Source of the DNA: Micromonospora coxensis
Lineage (GTDB): Bacteria; Actinomycetota; Actinomycetes; Mycobacteriales; Micromonosporaceae
Reading direction: 5' to 3'
Length of the DNA: 64,000 bases
Assembly (NCBI RefSeq): GCF_900090295.1
Contig: NZ_LT607753.1
Span: 4,278,001 to 4,342,000, forward strand
The translations under genes and the position numbers were made by a program. Under the pieces are notes generated by a model. It saw only the letters and a list, made by a program, of their open reading frames with translations, did not search any database and was not told the origin of the DNA. Of this stretch, positions 20,937 to 28,819 are shown one piece after another. Position 1 is the stretch's first letter. The number at the start of each line of letters is the position of its first letter.

Positions 20937-22163
20937 TCAGGAGATCCGGACCCAGCTGCCCCGGGACACCGTGTAGACGCCCAGCGAGTCGCGCTCCAGC
21001 CCGCTGTGCCGGATCGGGGTGAAGGCGTACGGGCCGACCATGCCGTCGGTGACCAGCGTCTGCAGGAACGCCCGGATCCGGCCACGGTCGACGCTGGTGG
21101 ACAGCCGGGCGGCGTCCGCGATGAGGTGGAGCCCGTCCGAGGCGTACGGGGCGAAGCCGCTGAACCCGCCGTGCTGCTGGATGTAGCGGAACACGAAGTC
21201 CCGACGGGCCAGCGCCGCCGTGGTGGTGTTGGTGAGGGTGGAGCCACCCAGACAGGCGGGATGCACCGCGTACGCGCCCTCCACGGCGGTGGCGTTGCTG
21301 CCCTCCAGGGTCTCCTCGGTCACCGCCGCGGCGTCGAGGAACAGCGGCCCGCGCCAGCCGGCCCGACGCAGTGCCCGGGCGGCGCCCCCGGCGTCCGGGG
21401 CGGCGGCCCAGAGGAACACGCCGTCCGGCTCGTCGGCCACCGTCTCCTCGGCCGCGTCGGCGAAGTCGGCGCCGCCTCGGGGGAGCCGTACCGTCCGGTC
21501 CAGCTCGACCCCCACGGCCCGCAGGGCGGCCGTCAGGGCCCGGACCCCGGCGTCGCCGTGCAGCCCGTCGGCGGCCAGCACCGCCACCCGCTCCAGGCCC
21601 TGTGAACGGGCGAGCTGGGCCAGCCGTCGGGCCACGTCGACCGCGTCCGGGGTGAGCTTGTAGATGTAGGTCCGCTGGGCCAGCGGCAGGACGATCCCGT
21701 CGCCGTGGGCGAGCGAGACGAACGGGGTGCGCAGCCGCTGCGCCACCCCCGCCACGGCCATGGCGGTCTCGGGCAGCGTGGTGCCGAGCAGGGCGTGCAC
21801 GCGATCGTTGCGGATCAGGTCGGTGGTCTGCGTGGCGGCGAGCCGGGCGTCGCCCCGGTTGTCCCGCACCAGCAGCCGTACGCGCCGACGCAGGTTGCCC
21901 ACCTGGACGCGTTCGACGTTGATGTCCTCCACGCTGATCTGCAGGGCCCGTTCCTGGGGCACACCGAGGGCGGCGCCCCGGCCGGTCAGCTCCAGGCTGA
22001 CCCCGATCAGCAGCTCCGGGCCGCCCGGGGAGGCGGTGCCGTCCGGCTCCGTGTCGTCCTGCGTGCCGGCCGGCGCGCAACCGCCGAGCAGCAGGGCCCC
22101 GGCCGCCGCGCTGAGCACACCCCGGCGGGTGAGCACGGTGGAGTCGGTCATCGGTGTCGCCAT
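20937..22163 (-). CDS. Leu/Ile/Val-type ABC substrate-binding lipoprotein (orphan)
   Basis: 408 aa. N-terminus has a Tat-like TRRGVL followed by a hydrophobic stretch and the lipobox LLLGGC, so it is an exported lipoprotein. The mature part is a periplasmic-binding-protein type I fold (LLIGVSLELTGRGAALG, then ALLGTTLPETAMAVAGVAQ, FVSLAHGDG, ASDGLHLIADA). No permease or ATPase gene is adjacent, so it is an orphan. Facing the conservon across 190 bp, it may be a ligand sensor for the CvnA receptor rather than a transporter component; that is inference from position only. An ATG five codons downstream could also serve as start. Confidence 0.85.
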   Translation of the reverse strand: MATPMTDSTVLTRRGVLSAAAGALLLGGCAPAGTQDDTEPDGTASPGGPELLIGVSLELTGRGAALGVPQERALQISVEDINVERVQVGNLRRRVRLLVRDNRGDARLAATQTTDLIRNDRVHALLGTTLPETAMAVAGVAQRLRTPFVSLAHGDGIVLPLAQRTYIYKLTPDAVDVARRLAQLARSQGLERVAVLAADGLHGDAGVRALTAALRAVGVELDRTVRLPRGGADFADAAEETVADEPDGVFLWAAAPDAGGAARALRRAGWRGPLFLDAAAVTEETLEGSNATAVEGAYAVHPACLGGSTLTNTTTAALARRDFVFRYIQQHGGFSGFAPYASDGLHLIADAARLSTSVDRGRIRAFLQTLVTDGMVGPYAFTPIRHSGLERDSLGVYTVSRGSWVRIS

Positions 22164-22284
22164 TGGAGTCGCCTTCCCACCCCGGCGTCACCTGTCGCCG
22201 ACGGTTCCGCCGGTATGCTCCCGGCCGTCGCGACCCGGCGTCAAATTGCCCGGGTGTGGGCAGGAACACGCAGGTGGAAGGCGT

Positions 22285-24669
22285 TCAGGAGCGGTAGCCG
22301 GCGGACCGGAACTCGTACTCCCGATCGTCGTCGCGCTCGGCCGGGTCGCGGCTGAAGTCCCAGCCGCCGGCCGACTCCCGACCCGGTCGCCCACCCACGG
22401 CGAACCCGCCGATCTCCTGGCCGCGACGCCAGCCGCGGAAGTAGCCGGTGGTGTTCTCGGCGAGGCTGGCCGCGTCGCGGACGATCCGCAGCGGACGCTC
22501 GTCGCGCAGCGGCGAGCCGGGCACCAGGTTGGCCTGCGGGACCCGCTTGGGCAGGCCGGCGGAGGTCTCCGCGCCGACGGCCGGGCGGGCCGCCTGCTCG
22601 GCGGCCTGCCAACCGGTGTCCGCGGTGGTCGACCAGTCCAGCTCGGACTCGGCCTCCTCGCCGTGCCCGACGAACCAGGCGGACCTGGCCTGCGCGAAGA
22701 TCAGCAGGTCGCCGTCCCCCTCGTCCGAGATCGGCGGGGGTCGGTGCTCCATCGGCGCGGGCCGGCGCTCGACCGGGTCCGGACGACGCTCGGGCGCCGG
22801 CCGCTCGCCCCGGGGGGCGCGGCCGGCCCGGCCCGCCTCCTCGCGGTCGACCAGGCGCAGCGGCGGCGTCTCCAGGCCCGGATCGGTGGGCGGGTTGGCG
22901 CCGCTGCGCAGCGCGCGGTCGGCCAGCGGCGGCGGCTCCACGAGCCGCAGCATCGGCGGCTCCTGCGGCAGGTCGTCGGCGAGCCAGGGCGGGGTGACCC
23001 GTCGCTGGGCGCCCGGCTCGGCCGGGGCGTCCGCCGGGCGGCCGGCCCGCTCGCCGTACGACGGCGCCGGCTTGTCGGCGGGACCGTCGACCGGCTCGTC
23101 CGGGTTGTTGACCAGTGGCCAGTTGGCCCGGGAGCCGGGCGGCGCGGCCTCCGGCTCGGGGCGCGGGGTCGGCACCGGCACGTTCAGGTCGGTCGCGCTG
23201 AAGCCACCGGTGGGTGCCGAGAGCGCGCCGCTGGGCTTCGGGCGGGGCGGGATCACGGTGCGCTGCCGCTCGGCGCGGGCGCTGTTGATCGCCGCCGTGG
23301 TCAGGGTGGGCCGGAACGGCTCGCCGGCCTCGGCGGGCGGCACGGCACCGCGCTGCGCCGGCGCGATCGGCGTGATGCCGGGCGGCGGCGGGGGCGGCGC
23401 GGAGACCGGACGGTTGGTGGGCGCGTCCACCCCACGGCGCACCAACGGCATGGCGGGCTCGGTCCGCGCCGGCGGGGCGGAGGCGGGCCGCGCGGACGCG
23501 GCCGGGGCGACCGGCTGCGGGGCGACCGGTGGCGGCGCGACGGGGCTGGGGGCCACCGGCGGCGGGCCCAGCGGCCGGGGCGACGCCGGCACGGTACCGC
23601 CGGAGACCGGCTCGGGGCGGCTGCGCCGACCGGTGGGCAGGGGGGCCTCCGGCTCGGCGGGCCGGACGGGACGCAGCCCGGACGGGCTGCCCGCGCCGGG
23701 CAGTTCGCCGACCGCCTCGCCGCGGCGGGCGGCGGCCCGGCGGCCGGGTGCCGGGGCGGGGGTGACCCGGGCGCCGAGCGCGCCGACCAGGGCCTCGCAG
23801 CCGGCGTCGCAGGCCCGCACGGCGGCGACGGCCTGCCGGACGGTCTCGGCGACGGCGGAGGTGAGCGCCCGGTTGACGGTGGCGCGGCGGGGCGTCTCGG
23901 AGATGGCCACCCGCAGCGCGGTCACCGCGGCGTCGATCTCCGCGGCCTCGGCCACGCCGTCGGCGGCCAGGTGGGCCGCCACCGCGTCGGCGGCGACGGA
24001 GACCTCCCGGCCCTGGGCCGTCGTGCCGGCCAGCATGCCGGGTTCCGGCAGGGCGTCCAGGACGGCCAGCGACACCGGCTCGGCCGGGTCCGGGTACGCC
24101 CGCAGGGCGGCCGGGTAGAGCTCGCGCAGCACCTCGCGCAGCGCCACGGCGGCCGAGTGCCGACCGCTGGACAGGGCGGCGTGCGCCGCCAGGACCTGCT
24201 TGTAGCCGGCCAGGTCGCGGGGAGCGGGGAGGGTGACCGCGGAGAGCGCGCCGGCCTGGAGGGCGCGGGCCAGGCCCACCGCCCGTCGCTCGGCCGGCGG
24301 GGACTGCATCTCCTCCAGGGAGTCGTCGTCGGCGAACCGCTCGGCGAAGTCGTCGACCGAGTCGTCGTCGGCGATTGCGAGTGGACGCCCGGCGGCGCTG
24401 AGCAGCGAGGTGACCGTGTGGTCGTCGCTGTCGGCCGCGATCGCCGCGCCGCTCGGCCCGCCCGACCGCTCCACGAGCAGCGCGACCAGCCGGGCGTAGC
24501 CCGCCGGGTCGTCACCGATCTCGCAGACATGCAGCAGACGGCCTGCGTCGTCGACCACAGCGGACGTCAGCGCCGAACCGGTCGATGCCGGTCGGTCGGC
24601 CGGATCCGCCGAGGCCAGACCGCAGTACACGCGCACGAGCGCCACGGCGTCGTCCTCCTCCCGGGACAC
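22285..24669 (-). CDS. Inactive IS110-transposase-like protein with a CvnA-type C-terminal tail
   Basis: 794 aa. Residues 10-115 (VDDAGRLLHVCEIGDDPAGY) resemble the RuvC-like DEDD domain of IS110 transposases, and 140-215 (TLPAPRDLAGYKQVLAAH, LRELYPAALRAYPDP) the helical part that follows it. The first strand reads VYCGLAS where active enzymes have a catalytic Asp, and the second catalytic domain of IS110 proteins is absent. Residues 300-650 are Pro/Ala-rich. The end is homologous to the CvnA tail: SAWF (about 662), GLPKRVPQANLVPG (about 702-715), YFRGWRRGQ. The gene lies one gene away from cvnABCD on the other strand. There are no terminal repeats, so it is not a mobile element now. Function unknown; an adaptor of the conservon complex is my inference. 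Confidence 0.75.
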   Translation of the reverse strand: MSREEDDAVALVRVYCGLASADPADRPASTGSALTSAVVDDAGRLLHVCEIGDDPAGYARLVALLVERSGGPSGAAIAADSDDHTVTSLLSAAGRPLAIADDDSVDDFAERFADDDSLEEMQSPPAERRAVGLARALQAGALSAVTLPAPRDLAGYKQVLAAHAALSSGRHSAAVALREVLRELYPAALRAYPDPAEPVSLAVLDALPEPGMLAGTTAQGREVSVAADAVAAHLAADGVAEAAEIDAAVTALRVAISETPRRATVNRALTSAVAETVRQAVAAVRACDAGCEALVGALGARVTPAPAPGRRAAARRGEAVGELPGAGSPSGLRPVRPAEPEAPLPTGRRSRPEPVSGGTVPASPRPLGPPPVAPSPVAPPPVAPQPVAPAASARPASAPPARTEPAMPLVRRGVDAPTNRPVSAPPPPPPGITPIAPAQRGAVPPAEAGEPFRPTLTTAAINSARAERQRTVIPPRPKPSGALSAPTGGFSATDLNVPVPTPRPEPEAAPPGSRANWPLVNNPDEPVDGPADKPAPSYGERAGRPADAPAEPGAQRRVTPPWLADDLPQEPPMLRLVEPPPLADRALRSGANPPTDPGLETPPLRLVDREEAGRAGRAPRGERPAPERRPDPVERRPAPMEHRPPPISDEGDGDLLIFAQARSAWFVGHGEEAESELDWSTTADTGWQAAEQAARPAVGAETSAGLPKRVPQANLVPGSPLRDERPLRIVRDAASLAENTTGYFRGWRRGQEIGGFAVGGRPGRESAGGWDFSRDPAERDDDREYEFRSAGYRS

Positions 24670-24711
24670 AGGTCTTGTTATCTGCCAGAGACTGATGCTC
24701 CCCGCTCGGGG

Positions 24712-25626
24712 TCAGTCGCGCCAGTCCACGACGGCAGAGATCTTGCCGACAATGGTGCGCCAACCCAAACTCGCGGTTTGTGCCCCGATTTTCTTCAGCC
24801 GCCGCCGACCGAAGAATCCTCCGATCCCACCATTGACAGACGCGCGCAGCGCCTCGTCCAGATCGTCCAGGCTGGACCCGGCGGAGAGCATGTCCAGCAC
24901 GGCCGGTAGCCGCAGCGCGTACGCCACGTCACGGGCGACCTCGCCGGCCTCGATCAGCAGCGCCGGGTCCCAGGTGTCGTGCCCGCCGCGCAGGTTCTCC
25001 ACGACGAGGTCCAGCTCGTAGGTGTCCTCGTCGAGGGGCACCACGTCGGCCGGTTCCACCCGTTCGGACAGTTCATTCCAGCTGTCCAGTTGGGACATGT
25101 CGTGGGGCGCGCCGGAGCGGACGAAACTGACCAGCGCCTCGGGGGACTTGAAGAGCAGCAGCCGGCCCTTGTGGGTCAGGAAGAGCGGCACCTCCTCGTC
25201 GCCGGCCTCGTCCTGCTCCTCGGCGTCCTCGTCGTCGGTCGAGTCGGCGGCGTCGCCGGCACCCTTGCGCCGCGCGGCCTTCTCCTCGTCCTCGTCCTCC
25301 TCGGCGGTGAGGGCGGCGAACTCCTCGTCGAGGATCACCACCTCCTCGTCCTCGTCCTCGGTCTCGACGACCTGACGGCGGGCCAGGAACGGGTCGTCGG
25401 AGTCGCGCTCGGCGACGTCGGTCGGGGTCAGCTCCCGGGCCGGCCGGTACGCGCGCAGCGTGAAGCCGGTGCCGGCGGGCAGCGCGATCTCCACCGGGTC
25501 GATGCGCACCTCGTCCCAGAGGGCGCGGTCGATCGTGCCGCGCTCCGGCGCGGTCTCGACCGGACCGTCGGTGGCGTCGAGCTCGGGCTCGTCGGCGTCG
25601 GGCCGTTGGGGCGACTGGCGGGCCAC
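24712..25626 (-). CDS. Acidic protein of unknown function
   Basis: 304 aa, soluble. Residues 1-90 are followed by a very acidic low-complexity segment (about 90-165, Asp/Glu runs with an AARRKGAG basic island), then a folded-looking domain (LFLTHKGRLLLFKSPEALVSFVRSG and ALLIEAGEVARDVAYALRL) and a basic C-terminus, FFGRRRLKKIG, ending VGKISAVVDWRD. The frame is open from 25695, but GTG 25626 is preceded by GGAGG at the right spacing. I do not recognise a family with assigned function. It ends 42 bases before the transposase-like gene on the same strand, so the two may be co-transcribed. Confidence 0.75.
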   Translation of the reverse strand: MARQSPQRPDADEPELDATDGPVETAPERGTIDRALWDEVRIDPVEIALPAGTGFTLRAYRPARELTPTDVAERDSDDPFLARRQVVETEDEDEEVVILDEEFAALTAEEDEDEEKAARRKGAGDAADSTDDEDAEEQDEAGDEEVPLFLTHKGRLLLFKSPEALVSFVRSGAPHDMSQLDSWNELSERVEPADVVPLDEDTYELDLVVENLRGGHDTWDPALLIEAGEVARDVAYALRLPAVLDMLSAGSSLDDLDEALRASVNGGIGGFFGRRRLKKIGAQTASLGWRTIVGKISAVVDWRD

Positions 25627-25759
25627 GCTGACCTCCGTGTGCGTCGGGTTGCGCACTCGCCGGCGTCTCGGGCCGGCCAGTGACTCTGGGCACATACCCT
25701 AGTGGTCCGTCCGCCGGGTGCCGACCCCGCACCCCGCTGGCGGTCCGTACGGCCGACAA

Positions 25760-25772
25760 GTAGCCTAGCTAC
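25760..25772 (+). promoter_or_regulatory. Promoter/operator of the PadR gene
   Basis: GTAGC-CTA-GCTAC palindrome lies directly before the ATG at 25775 and contains TAGCCT, a plausible -10 hexamer. A leaderless, self-repressed promoter is the simplest reading. Confidence 0.45.
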
Positions 25773-25774
25773 GT

Positions 25775-26113
25775 ATGAAGGCCCAGTCGCTGCACGGACA
25801 CCTCGACGCGCTGCTGCTGGCGGTGCTGGAGCAGGGCGCGCTGCACGGTTACGCCATCATCGAGGCGCTGCGCGCCCGCAGCGACGGCAGCCTGGATCTG
25901 CCCACCGGCACGATCTACCCGGCGCTGCGGCGGCTGGAGCGGGCCGGTCACGTGGCCAGCTCGTGGAGCACCGTCAACGGGCGGGAGCGGCGCACGTACG
26001 AGCTCACCGACTCCGGTCGCCGGGCGTTGGCCGGGGAACGGCAGGGCTGGCACGAGTTCAGCGCCACCGTCGGCCGTTTCCTCGGCCCCGACACCCCGCC
26101 CACCCCCGCCTGA
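25775..26113 (+). CDS. PadR-family transcription regulator
   Basis: 112 aa winged-helix repressor. LDALLLAVLEQGALHGYAIIEALRARSDG and LPTGTIYPALRRLERAGHVASSWS are the PadR HTH and wing; ERRTYELTDSGRRAL completes the domain. PadR repressors of this small type usually control neighbouring membrane protein or exporter genes. The convergent gene 116 bp downstream, with a permease-prefix domain, is the usual partner of such PadR genes, although here it points the other way. Confidence 0.93.
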   Translation: MKAQSLHGHLDALLLAVLEQGALHGYAIIEALRARSDGSLDLPTGTIYPALRRLERAGHVASSWSTVNGRERRTYELTDSGRRALAGERQGWHEFSATVGRFLGPDTPPTPA

Positions 26114-26229
26114 CCCACCCGGCCACGCCGACGGGCCGGATGGTCGCGGTACGGCATGCGGGGTGTCGCGGTGTCCGCGCGCCCGGACGCCGCGACACGC
26201 CGCAAACGGTGCGGATCATGAGGGTGGGG

Positions 26230-26898
26230 TCAACGGACGGTGGTCAGCCAGGTGTGGGCGGCTCGGCCCAGGAGGACGTAGGCGGCGCCGGCCAGCACTG
26301 CTCCGACGATCATCGGCGGCCAGGTCAGCGCGGCCTCCCAGAGCCCCAGCGACCAGGCGAACAGGGCGACCCCGGCGAGCGAGCCGAGCGTGAGCGCGCC
26401 GGTGAGCCCCAGCCCGAGCAGCCGGCCCGACGCGGGGACACCGGCCCGGCCCCGGCGGGCTCCCCGCGTCCCGAGCACCAACCCGGCCAGGGCGAGACCG
26501 GCGACGGCCAGCCAGATCCCGTTCAACGACGCGGAGAGGAGCAGGTAGCCCTCGGGCGGCGGTGGGCCGGCGCTCCAACTCGACCCCCGCCAGGTGAGGT
26601 CGCCCGCGGCGACCAGGACCATCGCCACCGCGAGTGCCCGCAGCGACAGCCCGCGCAGCGCCCCCGCCGCCAGCTCCGCCTGGTAGGCGGGGGCGAGCTG
26701 CGCCGGGGTGCCGAACTCGGCCACCGCCCGGCGCTGCGCCTCCGTCGCCGGCAGCCCACCCTCCCGGTACGCCTCGGCGGCGTCGCTCAGCGCGTCCCGC
26801 AGCTCGACGATCAGTTCGGTCTTGGCCCGGGCTGGCCCGCGCAGCCGGCCGGCCAACTCGCGCAGTCGCTCCTCCACCACGTCGTCGCACCCCCGCAT
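26230..26898 (-). CDS. Membrane protein with N-terminal permease-prefix domain
   Basis: 222 aa. Residues 1-75 (VEERLRELAGRLRGPARAKTELIVELRDAL, then GLPATEAQRRAVAEFG) form the helical permease-prefix/HAAS-type domain that typically accompanies PadR-regulated membrane proteins; four hydrophobic segments follow (about 85-100, 118-142, 162-182, 190-210). Role unknown. It sits next to the padR gene in convergent orientation. Confidence 0.75.
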   Translation of the reverse strand: MRGCDDVVEERLRELAGRLRGPARAKTELIVELRDALSDAAEAYREGGLPATEAQRRAVAEFGTPAQLAPAYQAELAAGALRGLSLRALAVAMVLVAAGDLTWRGSSWSAGPPPPEGYLLLSASLNGIWLAVAGLALAGLVLGTRGARRGRAGVPASGRLLGLGLTGALTLGSLAGVALFAWSLGLWEAALTWPPMIVGAVLAGAAYVLLGRAAHTWLTTVR

Positions 26899-26952
26899 GC
26901 GCTCCAGCCTGCCACCGTCGGCGGGCCGGGGCGTCAGGGAGATCCCCGGAGT

Positions 26953-27021
26953 CGGCCGGTCGACCGGCCGCTCGTCGGGGCGGGCCTGCGGAGTCCGGAG
27001 GCGTCGCGTCCAGGCGCGACG
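26953..27021. repeat. Two palindromes in the gap before cydC
   Basis: CGGCCGGTCGACCGGCCG (26953-26970) is an 18-bp perfect palindrome, and CGTCGCG/CGCGACG (27002-27008, 27015-27021) forms a hairpin flanked by GTCCGGAG copies. They lie downstream of cydC and upstream of the permease-prefix gene on the reverse strand; terminator use is possible. Confidence 0.4.
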
Positions 27022-27064
27022 TCCGGAGGGATTGCGTCCAGGCGACGGGCGCCCGGTCCGGGCC

Positions 27065-28819
27065 TCAGGGGGCCAGGGCCAGGTAGCCCCGCTCGGCGGC
27101 CTCCTGGAGCCGCCACTGGTCCCGGTACCAGCCGGGGACGGCCACCAGGTCGGCGTGCCGGCCGCGCTGGACGATCCGCCCGGCGTCGAGCACCACGACC
27201 TCGTCCAGCCCGTCGAGGCCGCTGAGCCGGTGGCTGATCAGCAGCACCGAGTGCCCCGCCGGGGTGGCGGCCAGCGTCGAGGCGAGCACCGCGTCGGCGG
27301 CGGACGGGTCCAGCCCCTCGGTCGGCTCGTCGAGCACCAGCACCGGCGGTGCGGCGAGCAGCGCCCGGGCCAGGGCGAGCCGCTGCCGCTGCCCGCCGGA
27401 GAGCTGCCCGCCCTCCTCGCCGACCACGGTGTCCCAGCCGTCGGGCTGTTCGCGTACCCAGTCCAGCAGGCCGGCGGCGCGGGTCGCGGCGGCCAGCTCC
27501 TCCTCGTCCGCGCCCGGACGGCCGAGCAGCAGGTTCTCCCGTACCGAGGCGTGGAAGACGTACGCCTCGGCGAGCAGCCCGCCGACGGCCCGGGGCAGTT
27601 CCTCGGCCGGGTACGCCGACAGGTCCTCGCCGTCCAGGGTGACCCGGCCGGCGTCGGGGCGCACCGCGCCGGTGAGCACGGCGGCGAGGGTGCTCTTGCC
27701 GGCGCCGCTCGGCCCCACCACGGCGATCCGGCGGCCGGCCGGCAGGTCCAGGTCGAACCCGTCCAGGGCGGGCGCCGCGCCGTCGCGGTAGCGCACGCGT
27801 ACCCCCTCGAAGCGCACGTGGTGCGACCCGGCGGGGTCGACGCTCCGGCCGGCGGCCGGCGGTGGGCCGGGCTCGACCGGCGCGGCGAGCAGGTCGGCGA
27901 CCCGGGCCAGGCCGGCCCGTAGCTGGGTCCGTTGCCGGGCCGCGCCGACCAGGGCCAGCGCGATCTCCACGGCGGCGAGGGCGCCGACGGCCAGCACGCC
28001 GACCAGCACCCCGCCCACCTCGGCGCGCAGCGCGACGAGCACCACCCCGGCGGCGGTCAGCCCGGCGACGAGGACCCCGGCCGCGTCGACCGCGAAGCCG
28101 GTCGCGGCGAGCCGGCGCTCCAGCCGGGCCAGCCGGTCGGCCCGTTCGGTGGCGGCGCGCAGCGCCCGCCCGGTGGCGCCGAAGGCGGCCAGGTCGGCGG
28201 CGCCGTGGGTGAGGTCCACCGCGTCGGTGGCGAGCGCCCCGCGCAGCGGCGCCACCTCGTCGGCGGCGCGTCGGGTCAGCGCGGTGGCCAGCGCCGGCAA
28301 CGCCACCCCGGCGACGAGCAGCCCCAGCGCGAGCACCCCGGCGGCGGGCGGCGAGACCAGCGCGGCCCCACCGACGGCCAACAGGCCGACCAGGGCCGCC
28401 GCGGCGCCCGGCACCAGGACCCGCAGCAGCAGGTCCTGGACGGCCTCGACGTCGGAGACGAGTCGACTCAGCGCGTCGCCGGTGCGCTGCCCGGCGGGTC
28501 CCCGGCGGGCGGCGAGGGTGGCGAAGACCCGGGCCCGTACGTCGGTGATCATGCGGAGCACCGCGTCGTGCCCGGCGAGGCGTTCGGTGTAGCGGAACAC
28601 GCCCCGGCTGATCGCCAGGGCCCGGACGGCGACGATGGCGACGGTCAGCCGGTCCAGCGGGGGCCGGCCGGCGGCGCTCATCAGCAGCCAGGTGGCGGTG
28701 GCCATCAGGGCCAGCCCGGCGAGTTCGGTGGCCGTGGCGAGCAGCCCGGCGCCGGCCAGCCGGCCCAGGTACGGGCGGGCCAGCCGCAGGACGGTCCGCT
28801 CGGCGGAACCTCGGCTCAT
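27065..28819 (-). CDS. cydC: CydC, thiol reductant ABC exporter subunit
   Basis: 584 aa, six-helix membrane domain plus ATPase. It works with CydD to export glutathione/cysteine-type reductants needed for assembly of cytochrome bd. Motifs: Walker A VGPSGAGKST, signature [16 protein letters not shown], Walker B VLVLDEPTEGLD. The open frame runs far upstream into cydD; ATG 28819, overlapping the cydD stop (ATGA), gives the natural N-terminus SRGSAERTVLRLARPYL. Fourth and last gene of cydABDC. Confidence 0.92.
   Translation of the reverse strand: MSRGSAERTVLRLARPYLGRLAGAGLLATATELAGLALMATATWLLMSAAGRPPLDRLTVAIVAVRALAISRGVFRYTERLAGHDAVLRMITDVRARVFATLAARRGPAGQRTGDALSRLVSDVEAVQDLLLRVLVPGAAAALVGLLAVGGAALVSPPAAGVLALGLLVAGVALPALATALTRRAADEVAPLRGALATDAVDLTHGAADLAAFGATGRALRAATERADRLARLERRLAATGFAVDAAGVLVAGLTAAGVVLVALRAEVGGVLVGVLAVGALAAVEIALALVGAARQRTQLRAGLARVADLLAAPVEPGPPPAAGRSVDPAGSHHVRFEGVRVRYRDGAAPALDGFDLDLPAGRRIAVVGPSGAGKSTLAAVLTGAVRPDAGRVTLDGEDLSAYPAEELPRAVGGLLAEAYVFHASVRENLLLGRPGADEEELAAATRAAGLLDWVREQPDGWDTVVGEEGGQLSGGQRQRLALARALLAAPPVLVLDEPTEGLDPSAADAVLASTLAATPAGHSVLLISHRLSGLDGLDEVVVLDAGRIVQRGRHADLVAVPGWYRDQWRLQEAAERGYLALAP

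Noticed and set aside
22285..24669. Active insertion sequence
   Set aside because: IS110 similarity is limited to the N-terminal part, a catalytic Asp strand is altered, the second catalytic domain is missing, and no flanking repeats or second copy are seen.
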